Shown here: positions 56,896 to 64,000 of the stretch, piece after piece
How positions within the stretch are numbered: position 1 is the first letter of the stretch
Layout of the letters: every line of letters begins with the position of its first letter
Source of the DNA: Bradyrhizobium sp. CER78
GTDB lineage: Bacteria > Pseudomonadota > Alphaproteobacteria > Rhizobiales > Xanthobacteraceae
Length of the DNA stretch: 64,000 bases
NCBI RefSeq assembly: GCF_029846235.1
Contig: NZ_JARVWP010000001.1
Coordinates: 186,001 to 250,000, forward strand
Direction: 5' to 3'
Made by a program: the position numbers and the translations under genes
Notes under the pieces: model-generated
The model's input: the letters and a program-made list of their open reading frames with translations, nothing else
Told to the model about the DNA's origin: nothing
Databases searched by the model: none

Positions 56896-57291
56896 TTAAT
56901 CCGGCACCACCGCGATGGCCTGGATTTCCACCTTGGCGCGGTCCTCGATCAGGCCGGCAACCTGGATCGCGGTCATTGCCGGAAAGCGCCGGCCGATCAC
57001 GTCGCGATAGACGGCGCCGATCTCCTTCAGCCGCGCGGAATATTCCTTACGGTCGAGTAGGAACCAGGTCATCGACACGATGTGCTCCGGACCGGCCCCG
57101 CCCGCGGCGGCGACCGCGACGATATTGCGCAAGGTTTGCCCGATCTGCGCCACGAGATCGTCGGTCTCGAACACGCATTGCCCGTTCCAGCCGATCTGGC
57201 CCGCGATGAAGATCTGTTTGCCGCGCGCGGCCATGCCGTTGGCGTAGCCGACCGGCTTCGCCCATTCGTCCGGTTGCAGGATCTCGATCAT
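56896..57291 (-). CDS. RidA/YjgF-family protein lacking the catalytic arginine
   Basis: The 131-residue protein has the chorismate-mutase-like Rid fold (GKQIFIAGQIGWNGQCVFET; KVEIQAIAVVPD). In canonical RidA the deaminase arginine lies in the motif FPARS; here the matching segment is FPAMT, so that residue is methionine. Rid subgroups 4-7 lack this arginine and have no proven imine deaminase activity. It is the last gene of the abmA operon, one base after the crotonase gene. Similar proteins occur in other 2-aminobenzoate clusters. Confidence 0.88.
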   Translation of the reverse strand: MIEILQPDEWAKPVGYANGMAARGKQIFIAGQIGWNGQCVFETDDLVAQIGQTLRNIVAVAAAGGAGPEHIVSMTWFLLDRKEYSARLKEIGAVYRDVIGRRFPAMTAIQVAGLIEDRAKVEIQAIAVVPD

Positions 57292-57292
57292 C

Positions 57293-58132
57293 TCAATTGC
57301 CCTCGAAGGCGGGTTTCTGCTTGGCGGCGAAGGCCTCGAAGGCGCGGCGGAAATCGCCGGTCACCATGCAGATCGCCTGCGCCTGCGCTTCGGACTCGAT
57401 CATCTCGTCGACGCCCATCGCCCATTCCTGGTTGAACATCGTCTTGGTCACTCCATGCGCGAACCACGGCCCATCCGCGAGCGAGCGCGCCATGTCGTGC
57501 GCGGCTCCAGCGAGCTCCGCCGCCGGCACCAGGCGGTTGTGGAAGCCCCACGCAAAGCCCTCGTCGGCGCTCATCGCGCGGCCGGTGTAGAGCAGATCGG
57601 CCGCATGGCCCTGCCCGATCACCCGCGGCAGCAATCCGCACGCGCCCATGTCGGCGCCGGCAAGGCCGACGCGGGTGAACAGGAAAGCGGTCTTGGCCTG
57701 CGGTGTTGCCAACCTGAGGTCGGACGCCAGCGCCAGCATCGCGCCGGCCCCGGCGCAGATGCCGTCGATCGCGGCGACGATGATCTGCGGGCACTTGCGC
57801 ATCGCGCGCACCACCTCGCCGGTCATTCGGGTGAAGGCGAGCAGGTCCGGCATCGCCATCCGCGTCAACGGCTCGATGATCTCGAACACGTCGCCGCCGG
57901 AGCAGAAATTGCCCTCGGCACCGGTCAACACAATGGCGCGGACGTCGGAGGCGTATTTGAGGCTGGTGAAGAGGTCGCGCAGCTCCTCGTACGACTCGAA
58001 GGTCAGCGGGTTCTTCTTATCCGGCCGGTTCAGCGTGATCGTCGCGACGCGGCCGCTCGCGTCGACCTGCCAGCGGAAATGCTTTGCGGGATAATCCTTG
58101 AACGGCCGGAGCTTTGTTTTCATCTCGGACAT
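57293..58132 (-). CDS. Enoyl-CoA hydratase/isomerase (crotonase) family protein with altered active site
   Basis: The 279-residue crotonase-fold protein shows the CoA-site [15 protein letters not shown] and the oxyanion-hole segment [20 protein letters not shown]. The two glutamates of true enoyl-CoA hydratases are absent: the first position is methionine (GAGAML) and the second region reads [15 protein letters not shown]. The aspartate in GADMG may act instead, as in some crotonase-fold hydrolases. It should act on a CoA intermediate after the abmA reaction. The ATG at 58132 was chosen over a long upstream frame overlapping the SDR gene. Confidence 0.87.
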   Translation of the reverse strand: MSEMKTKLRPFKDYPAKHFRWQVDASGRVATITLNRPDKKNPLTFESYEELRDLFTSLKYASDVRAIVLTGAEGNFCSGGDVFEIIEPLTRMAMPDLLAFTRMTGEVVRAMRKCPQIIVAAIDGICAGAGAMLALASDLRLATPQAKTAFLFTRVGLAGADMGACGLLPRVIGQGHAADLLYTGRAMSADEGFAWGFHNRLVPAAELAGAAHDMARSLADGPWFAHGVTKTMFNQEWAMGVDEMIESEAQAQAICMVTGDFRRAFEAFAAKQKPAFEGN

Positions 58133-58142
58133 GATTTTTCCT

Positions 58143-58922
58143 TCACCCGGTAAAGACTTCGCCGCCGGCGATCGCGACGGCTTGTCCGTTGATTGACGAT
58201 GCGCCCTCGGAGGCAAGCCAGAGGATGCTGTCGGCGACCTCCTCAGGCGTGACCAGCCGCTGCATCGGATTGACCTTTGCCAGCGCCGCGCGCGCTTCTT
58301 GCTCGCTGCGTCCGGTCTTGGCGACGATGTTCGCGGCGGCATCCGCCACCAGCGGCGTATCGGTGTAGCCGGGGCAAACCGCATTCACCGTGACGCCACG
58401 CCGCGCGTATTCCAAGGCGAGCGAGCGCGTCAGCCCGACGACGCCGTGCTTGGCCGCGACATAGGCGGAAACATAAGCGTAGCCGGTGAGGCCCGCGGTC
58501 GACGCGACATTGATCACGCGCCCGCGGCCGCGCTGCGCCATCCCAGGCAGCACGGCTTGCGTCACCAGGAACACGCTCGAGAGATTGCTCGCCAGCATGT
58601 CGGCCCACAGCGCAGCATTCGTCTTGTCGAACGGCGCGCTGCCGGCCTTGCCGGCATTGTTGACGAGGATATCGATCGGCCCGGCCGCGGCCTCAATCTG
58701 CGCGACACCTTTGGTCACCGCGGCTTCGTCAGTCACGTCGATCGACACGACGGCGCCCGCCTGCTTGCCGAGCGACGCTGCCGTCGCCTTCAGCGCCTCG
58801 ATCCGGCGCCCGGCGATGCTGACGCGCACGCCGGCATTCGCCAGCGCGATCGCCGTGGCAGCGCCGATACCGGAACCGGCGCCGGTCACCAGCGCATGTG
58901 CGTTGGGCCAGAAGCGTGTCAT
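58143..58922 (-). CDS. Short-chain dehydrogenase/reductase (SDR)
   Basis: The 259-residue classical SDR has the cofactor motif [32 protein letters not shown] and the catalytic [20 protein letters not shown] (YxxxK). It overlaps abmA by 4 bases and precedes the crotonase gene by 10. It probably oxidises or reduces a hydroxyl or keto CoA intermediate of the anthranilate pathway. Confidence 0.9.
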   Translation of the reverse strand: MTRFWPNAHALVTGAGSGIGAATAIALANAGVRVSIAGRRIEALKATAASLGKQAGAVVSIDVTDEAAVTKGVAQIEAAAGPIDILVNNAGKAGSAPFDKTNAALWADMLASNLSSVFLVTQAVLPGMAQRGRGRVINVASTAGLTGYAYVSAYVAAKHGVVGLTRSLALEYARRGVTVNAVCPGYTDTPLVADAAANIVAKTGRSEQEARAALAKVNPMQRLVTPEEVADSILWLASEGASSINGQAVAIAGGEVFTG

Positions 58923-61234
58923 GCCTTCCCTCCCGCTGCGGCGCGTTCGAGATTGGCCTCATATTGCGACTTGCCTGACAGATACTGCTTCGGCCAGGCG
59001 ATCTGCTTGACGCCGATCTTCGCCGCCTCGTGCAGTGTCCAGGCCGGATCGGCGAGATGCGGCCGGGCGATGGCGCAGAGATCGGCGCGGCCTGCGGCGA
59101 TGATCGAATTGGCGTGATCAGCCTCCGAGATCGCGCCGACCGCAATGGTGGCGATGCCGACCTCGTTACGGATCTTGTCGGCGAACGGCGTCTGGTAGAG
59201 CCGGCCATAGATCGGAAGGTCGTCGGCCCAGACCTGACCGGACGAGCAATCGATCAGGTCCGCGCCGGACTGCTTGAACAGTTTCGCGAAAGCCAGCGCG
59301 TCCTCGGGCGTGTTGCCGCCCTCGGCCCAGTCGTGACAGGACAGGCGGACCGACATCGGCTTGTCCTCCGGCCACACCGCACGGATGGCGCGGAACACCT
59401 CCAGCGGATAACGCGCGCGGTTCTCGATCGATCCGCCATAGTCATCGGTGCGGCGGTTGGTCAGCGGCGACAGGAAGCTCGACAGCAGATAGCCGTGGGC
59501 GCAGTGCAACTCCAGAATATCGAAGCCTGCGCTTGCAGCGCGCCGTGCCGCGGCAACGAACTGGTCGCGCACCTCGTCCATCTCGGCGCGGCTCATCGGC
59601 TCCGGGATCTGGCCGTCGGGCAGATAAGGCACCGGAGAGGCCGACACCAGCGGCCAGTTATGGTCGGGCAACGGCTCGTCCATGCCCTCCCAGGCAACAC
59701 GCGTCGAACCCTTGCGGCCGGCATGGCCGAGCTGGATGCCGATCTTCGCGTCCGAATTGCGATGCACGAAGTCGACGATCCGCTTATACGCCGCCGCCTG
59801 CGCGTCATTCCACAGTCCGCAGCAGCCGGGCGTGATCCGCGCCTCGGGCGAGACGCAGGTCATCTCGGTGAACAACAGGCCGGCGCCGCCGAGCGCGCGG
59901 GAGCCGAAATGCACCAAATGGAAGTCGTTCGGCACGCCCTCCTCCGCCGAATACATCGCCATCGGCGAGACGATGATCCGGTTGTGCAGCGACAGGCCAC
60001 GGATACGGAACGGCGTCAGCATCGGCGGCGTGACCCGGTCATTGGTGGCGGGGACGCCGTTGCGCTCCGCGAACCAGCGCTCATAGCCTTCGAGCCAGGT
60101 CTTGTCGCGCAGCCTTAAGTTCTCGTGGCTGATGCGCTGCGAGCGGGTCAGCAGCGAATACATGAACTGCTCGGGCTCGAGCGTGTCGGCATAGCGCGAG
60201 CCGACCACCTCGAACCATTCCATCGCGTTGCGCGCGGCGTTCTGGATCCGCGCCACGTCGACGCGCCGCAGTTCCTCGTACGCCTTCAGCACGGCGGGAA
60301 TGCTCTCGCGCGTTGCGCCGTGGATCTTGAACTGGTTGGTGAGCTCGATCGCATCTTCCAGCGCGAGCTTGGTGCCCGAGCCGATCGCGAAATGCGCGGT
60401 GTGGGCGGCATCGCCCATCAGCACGACATGGCTGTTGCCGTTGAACGCGGTCCATTTGCCGCAGATCAGCCGCGGGAACGACAGCCAGGCCGAGCCGCGC
60501 AGATGCCGCGCATTGGAGACCAGATGATGACCCTCGAGGATCTCACTGAACACGTTCTCGCAGAACGCGATGGAATCGCCCTGCCCCATCTTGTCGAGGC
60601 CGTGCGCGAGATACGCCTCTTCGGTGGTCTCGACGATAAAGGTCGCCGCGCCCTCCTCGAACTTGTAGATGTGCGCCTGGAACCAGCCGTGCTCCGTCTT
60701 GCGGAAGTCGAAGGTGAAGGCGTCGAAGGGCCTGACGGTACCCAGCCAGATGTAGCGGTTCGGCCGCATCAGCATGTCGGGCTGGAAGGTCTCGGCGAAC
60801 TTGACGCGAACCTTCGAATTCACGCCGTCGCACGCCACGATCAAGTCGGCATCGGGGAACTCGAGGTCGGAATTCACCTCGCGCTCGAAGATCAGCTCGA
60901 CGCCGAGCTCCTCGGCCCGCGCCTGCAGGATGTTGAGCAGCCGTTTGCGGCCGATGCCGACGAAGCCGTGCCCGGTGGTGCGCATCCGGCGGCCCTTGAT
61001 CAGGACCTCGATGTCGTCCCAGTGATTGAAGGCCTGCTCGATGGTGTCAGCGGTGGCCGGGTCCCATTTGCGCATGTTGTCCATGGTCGCATCCGAGAAC
61101 ACCACGCCGAAGCCGAACGTGTCATAGGGCCGGTTGCGCTCGACCACGGAGATCACGTGCGTGGGATCCAGCATCTTCATCAGGATGCCGAAGTAGAGCC
61201 CGGCCGGCCCGCCTCCAATGCAAACGATGCGCAT
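58919..61234 (-). CDS. abmA: 2-aminobenzoyl-CoA monooxygenase/reductase (salicylyl-CoA 5-hydroxylase/oxidoreductase family)
   Basis: The 771-residue protein is a natural fusion. The N-terminal group A flavin monooxygenase (about 1-370) has [34 protein letters not shown] and [20 protein letters not shown]; the C-terminal Old Yellow Enzyme domain (about 395-770) has [35 protein letters not shown] and [20 protein letters not shown]. The characterised Azoarcus evansii enzyme both hydroxylates and reduces 2-aminobenzoyl-CoA, destroying aromaticity without ring cleavage. The ATG at 61234 gives the FAD motif at the N-terminus. It begins the operon abmA-SDR-crotonase-Rid. Confidence 0.92.
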   Translation of the reverse strand: MRIVCIGGGPAGLYFGILMKMLDPTHVISVVERNRPYDTFGFGVVFSDATMDNMRKWDPATADTIEQAFNHWDDIEVLIKGRRMRTTGHGFVGIGRKRLLNILQARAEELGVELIFEREVNSDLEFPDADLIVACDGVNSKVRVKFAETFQPDMLMRPNRYIWLGTVRPFDAFTFDFRKTEHGWFQAHIYKFEEGAATFIVETTEEAYLAHGLDKMGQGDSIAFCENVFSEILEGHHLVSNARHLRGSAWLSFPRLICGKWTAFNGNSHVVLMGDAAHTAHFAIGSGTKLALEDAIELTNQFKIHGATRESIPAVLKAYEELRRVDVARIQNAARNAMEWFEVVGSRYADTLEPEQFMYSLLTRSQRISHENLRLRDKTWLEGYERWFAERNGVPATNDRVTPPMLTPFRIRGLSLHNRIIVSPMAMYSAEEGVPNDFHLVHFGSRALGGAGLLFTEMTCVSPEARITPGCCGLWNDAQAAAYKRIVDFVHRNSDAKIGIQLGHAGRKGSTRVAWEGMDEPLPDHNWPLVSASPVPYLPDGQIPEPMSRAEMDEVRDQFVAAARRAASAGFDILELHCAHGYLLSSFLSPLTNRRTDDYGGSIENRARYPLEVFRAIRAVWPEDKPMSVRLSCHDWAEGGNTPEDALAFAKLFKQSGADLIDCSSGQVWADDLPIYGRLYQTPFADKIRNEVGIATIAVGAISEADHANSIIAAGRADLCAIARPHLADPAWTLHEAAKIGVKQIAWPKQYLSGKSQYEANLERAAAGGKA

Positions 61235-61255
61235 GGCGTTCTCGCCTTTCGGTTT

Positions 61256-61304
61256 GAGCATGATCTTCTCGAAAAACCGGTTGCCACTTTTTCGGATCAT
61301 GCTC
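61256..61304. repeat. Palindromic element before abmA
   Basis: GAGCATGATC and GATCATGCTC are perfect outer arms around TTCTCGAAAAACCGGTTGCC and ACTTTTTCG. The CCGGTT core recalls family A. It lies in the abmA leader, 22 bases before the start codon, and could fold in the mRNA. Confidence 0.7.
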
Positions 61305-61360
61305 TGGCTTCGGCGGCCGGGGTATGGACGCGGCCTGTTCCCAGGGGCCGACGCAGGGGA

Positions 61361-61384
61361 TAATATTTTATACTTAAAATAATT
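61361..61384. promoter_or_regulatory. MarR-type operator 4, before abmA
   Basis: Contains ATTTTATACTTAAAATAATT (61365-61384), identical to operator 1 before abmG, 127-150 bases before the abmA start. It should place the abmA operon under the same regulator. Confidence 0.7.
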
Positions 61385-61402
61385 GTCAAGGGCGGGTTCA
61401 CC

Positions 61403-61574
61403 ACCCTCCCCTGGAGGGGGAGGGTCGGATCGCGTTGAGCTAAGCGAGACACGATCCGGGGTGGGGTGACGGTCCTCTCCGCATCCAACGGTACTCGTGT
61501 TGAGAGATCACCCCACCTCGGTCCGCATTCCGCTTCGCTCCATGCGCACCGATCCTCCCCCTCCAGGGGAGGAT
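61403..61574. repeat. Long inverted repeat (CCCTCCCCTGGAGGGGGAGG type)
   Basis: The left arm holds CCCTCCCCTGGAGGGGGAGG and GATCCGGGGTGGGGTGA, and the right arm TCACCCCACCTCGGTCCG and CCTCCCCCTCCAGGGGAGG. It is the first of three unlike palindromic elements lined up between abmA and the ABC ATPase gene. Confidence 0.75.
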
Positions 61575-61606
61575 GAGCGCGCTTGCGGAGCACTACCGAT
61601 CCACTC

Positions 61607-61712
61607 CGTCATCGCCCGGCTTGACCGGACGATCCAGTATTCCAGAGGCAGTTGTGCTTGTACCGATAGGCCGCGGCGTACTGGATCGCCCGCTTTCGCG
61701 GGCGATCCAGCG
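61607..61712. repeat. Palindromic element with perfect hairpin (CTGGATCGCCCGC)
   Basis: Contains a perfect 13-bp stem with TTTC loop at 61681-61710, preceded by CGTCATCGCCCGGCTTGACC. It is the second element in the 61304-61884 gap. Confidence 0.7.
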
Positions 61713-61731
61713 TGGAGTACGGCTTGTTTCT

Positions 61732-61856
61732 GTCATTCCGGGGCGGCCCGAAGGGCCGAGCCCGGAATCCATCAGGCCGCATCATGCGCGGCCGAATGGA
61801 TTCCGGGCTCTCGCTTCGCGAGCCCTCAGGTGCGCAATTGCGCACCGGGGAATGAC
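61732..61856. repeat. Palindromic element with GTCATTCC ends
   Basis: GTCATTCC...GGAATGAC form the ends, and GAATCCATCAGGCCGC...GCGGCCGAATGGATTC a second pair inside, with a further TGCGCAATTGCGCA palindrome near the right. It is the third element of the gap and ends 28 bases before the stop codon of the ABC ATPase gene. No gene is seen in 61304-61884. Confidence 0.75.
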
Positions 61857-61884
61857 GATGGGGAAGAGTTCGCGCCGGCCGCCC

Positions 61885-63423
61885 TCAATGCACCGCGGCA
61901 TACAGGATCTTGTCCTGGGTCGCATCCGCGGCGTCGAACTCGGCGACGATGCGGCCGGTGCGGGCGACCAGGATGCGGTCGGAGACGGCGAGGATCTCCG
62001 GCAGGTAGGACGAGATCACCACCACCGCCTTGCCCTCGTCGGCGAGCCGGCGGATTTCGCCATGGATGTGCGGGATGGTGCCGACGTCGACGCCGCGCGT
62101 CGGCTCGTCGAAGAAGATGATCGACGGCTCCTGCACCAGGGTCTTGGCCAGCACCACCTTCTGCTGGTTGCCGCCGGACAGTTCGATGATCCGCGCCTTG
62201 CGCTGCAACGCGCTGATCTTCAACCGGTCGACCCAGTAGTTGGCGAGCTTGCTGCGCTTGGCGCGCGACAACAGGAAGCTCCATCCCTTCTTTGTAGCGA
62301 GGCTGCCGATATAGACGTTGTCGTCGACCACCATGGTTTCGAAGAAGCCGTTCGCCTTGCGGTCCTCGGTGATGTAGGCGATGCCGTCATTGATCGCCTG
62401 CCGCGGCACGCGGTAGCGGATCGGTTTGCCGCGCAGCCGGATCGTGCCGCCATTGACCAGGTTGCGCTTCAGCGCGCCGTAGATGATTTTTGCGATCTCG
62501 GTACGGCCGGAGCCGATCAGACCGGCGATGCCGACCACCTCGCCGGCATAGACCGAGAACGACATGTTCTTGACAGCCATGCCCATGGTGACGTTCTCGA
62601 CCGTCAGCACCTTCTCGCGGCGCTGATGAGTCTTGGCCTTGCCGCCATAGACCGCCTGCGCCACCTCGCGCCCGACCATGTGCTGCACCAGCGCATCGCG
62701 GGTGAGCTGCTTGGCGGGCGCCGTGATCACCAGCTTGCCGTCGCGCAGCACGGTGATGCGGTCGGCGATCTGCAGCGATTCCTCCAGCGCATGCGAGATG
62801 TAGATGATCGAGACGCCGCGGGCGCGCAGGTCGCGCACCAGATGGAAGAAGTGGACGATCTCCTCCGGCGTCAGCGACGCAGTCGGCTCGTCGAAGATGA
62901 TGATGCGCGCCTTGTTGTAGATCGCGCGCGCGATCTCCACCATCTGCTTCTTGGCGGTGCCGAGCAGCGCCACCGGGGTTGCCGGATCGACGTGGAAGTT
63001 GAGCGACTGCAACAGCTGCTGCGCCTGGATGTTCAGCGTGCGGAAGCGCGTCAGCAGCTTTTCGTTGCCGAGCTCGATGTTCTGCGCCGCGGTCATGGTC
63101 GGCACCAGGCTGGTCTCCTGATAGACCATGCAGATACCGGCATCGAGCGCATCGCGCGGCTGCTCGAAATTGGCAGGCTTGCCGTCGAGCAGGTAGTCGC
63201 CGGAGGTAAGATTGATCGCGCCCGCGATCGCCTTGCACAGCGTCGACTTGCCGGCACCGTTCTCGCCGACCAGGGCGTGCACCTCGCCGGGATAAAGGTC
63301 GAAATTGACGCCCTCGATGGCGTGGACGCCGCCATAAATCTTGGAGCCGTTGCTGATCCGCAGCACCGGCTCGCGGGTAGCGGAGGGTGTCGCGGTCGCA
63401 GCCTGCATCACGCCGTCATTCAT
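61885..63423 (-). CDS. Sugar ABC transporter ATP-binding protein (RbsA/XylG type)
   Basis: The 512-residue protein has two ABC domains: the first with Walker A GENGAGKSTLCKAIAG and Walker B IIIFDEPTASLTPEE, the second with degenerate Walker A GLIGSGRTEIAKI, signature LSGGNQQKV and IIFFDEPTRGVDVGT. This is the CUT2 sugar importer layout. The ATG at 63423 overlaps the end of the SMP-30-like gene by 4 bases. Permease and binding protein are not in the window, probably upstream of 64000. The sugar is unknown. Confidence 0.9.
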   Translation of the reverse strand: MNDGVMQAATATPSATREPVLRISNGSKIYGGVHAIEGVNFDLYPGEVHALVGENGAGKSTLCKAIAGAINLTSGDYLLDGKPANFEQPRDALDAGICMVYQETSLVPTMTAAQNIELGNEKLLTRFRTLNIQAQQLLQSLNFHVDPATPVALLGTAKKQMVEIARAIYNKARIIIFDEPTASLTPEEIVHFFHLVRDLRARGVSIIYISHALEESLQIADRITVLRDGKLVITAPAKQLTRDALVQHMVGREVAQAVYGGKAKTHQRREKVLTVENVTMGMAVKNMSFSVYAGEVVGIAGLIGSGRTEIAKIIYGALKRNLVNGGTIRLRGKPIRYRVPRQAINDGIAYITEDRKANGFFETMVVDDNVYIGSLATKKGWSFLLSRAKRSKLANYWVDRLKISALQRKARIIELSGGNQQKVVLAKTLVQEPSIIFFDEPTRGVDVGTIPHIHGEIRRLADEGKAVVVISSYLPEILAVSDRILVARTGRIVAEFDAADATQDKILYAAVH

Positions 63424-64000
63424 CGCAGGTCTCCCGTATAGCGCAGCAATCGACCGGCGCCGCGCGCCGCGATGACGATCCCCGATGGCATGGCGCAAGC
63501 GGCGGTGATGCCGTGGAAACGGCCGCCGGCACGGCTGTGCAGGCTGTCGGTCGCATCGCCTTCGGCGTCGAGATGCACCAGCAGGCCATAGGAGCGCGGC
63601 GGCGCCCATGGCTTCTGGATGCCGAGCGCCTTGACGCTGCCGATCTGCATCGGCTCCAGGCAATCGCTGCCGCCGACCAGCGCCGGCGCCACCCAGTATT
63701 CGGGCGGCATCGTCGCCATCATCTCCTCGCGGAAATCGTCTTCCTTGAGCACGAACTCGATCAGATGGGTGCGGCGCGCGAACATGCCGAGCAGAAGGCC
63801 GCCATGGCCATCCGGATGCAGCCGCGCCGGATAACCCGGCATGTTGGCGGCGATGGTCTCCCGCGGGCCAAGCCCGTTGGCGGTGAGAGCAAACCGGCTC
63901 AGGCGATGCGCCCAGCTCTCGGTGAGCCACAGGCTGTTGCCGTCGGCCGAAACCATCACGCCATAGGGATATGGCAGGTCGCGCAGCAGCACCTGCGGAT
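63420..64000 (-). CDS. SMP-30/gluconolactonase/strictosidine synthase-like protein, C-terminal part (cut by window edge)
   Basis: The frame is open to the right edge, so the N-terminus is missing. The visible 193 residues have beta-propeller repeats, e.g. YGVMVSADGNSLWLTESWAH (the strictosidine synthase-like pattern) and GRFHGITAACAMPSGIVIAA. Such proteins are lactonases or esterases. Coupling to a sugar ATPase by a 4-base overlap suggests hydrolysis of an imported sugar lactone or a similar substrate. Confidence 0.8.
   Translation of the reverse strand, partial: PQVLLRDLPYPYGVMVSADGNSLWLTESWAHRLSRFALTANGLGPRETIAANMPGYPARLHPDGHGGLLLGMFARRTHLIEFVLKEDDFREEMMATMPPEYWVAPALVGGSDCLEPMQIGSVKALGIQKPWAPPRSYGLLVHLDAEGDATDSLHSRAGGRFHGITAACAMPSGIVIAARGAGRLLRYTGDLR

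Overview
The window is high-GC, tightly packed chromosome from an alphaproteobacterium, most likely Bradyrhizobium or a close relative such as Rhodopseudomonas. The pointers are an aerobic (cob-type) cobalamin pathway, a red-type form IC RuBisCO operon ordered cbbF-P-T-A-L-S-X-Y with divergent cbbR, a ChvE/GguAB-type sugar transporter, a CoA-dependent anthranilate pathway, and several families of short palindromic intergenic repeats of the kind common in these genomes. The genus is inferred from gene content; there is no rRNA or tRNA gene here. I see no insertion sequence, prophage, CRISPR array or origin.

Layout: 1-2653 holds the end of a LuxR-type regulator, an AraC regulator divergent from an AhpD-like gene, and a small zinc-ribbon gene. 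2673-23431 is a cobalamin island. On the minus strand a B12 riboswitch (about 16500-16715) heads DUF1636-cobW-cobN-cobG-cobH-cobI-cobJ, and the same strand continues as cobL-cobE-cobM-cobB-cobA-cobF. cobK is inverted between cobJ and cobL. On the plus strand cobO-cobQ leave the riboswitch region; cobD and cbiB follow on the minus strand, then a coupled plus-strand set cobU-bluB-unknown gene-cbtB-cbtA. Genes for CobS, CobT, CobU (nicotinate phosphoribosyltransferase of the Pseudomonas naming) and CobV are not in the window.

23568-28239 holds a LacI-type regulator, a cupin, a Baeyer-Villiger monooxygenase and an orphan solute-binding protein, tied together by two near-identical palindromic operators. 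28620-33402 is a monosaccharide ABC importer (chvE-gguA-gguB) with an IMPase-family phosphatase. 33403-34008 is a non-coding stretch with a decayed tandem repeat. 34009-43824 is the Calvin cycle operon and cbbR, followed by a soluble hybrid histidine kinase. 45787-49890 is a TetR-controlled EmrAB-type efflux pair.

50055-61234 is a set for aerobic breakdown of anthranilate through CoA thioesters: 2-aminobenzoate-CoA ligase, an arylformamidase-like hydrolase, a MarR regulator, a solute-binding protein, a cupin, a flavoprotein, and an operon of 2-aminobenzoyl-CoA monooxygenase/reductase, SDR, crotonase-fold protein and RidA-like protein. Four copies of one operator motif lie at the MarR, abmG and abmA promoters and suggest a single regulon. 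In the crotonase and RidA-like proteins the usual catalytic residues are replaced. The window ends in a sugar ABC ATPase and a truncated SMP-30-like gene.
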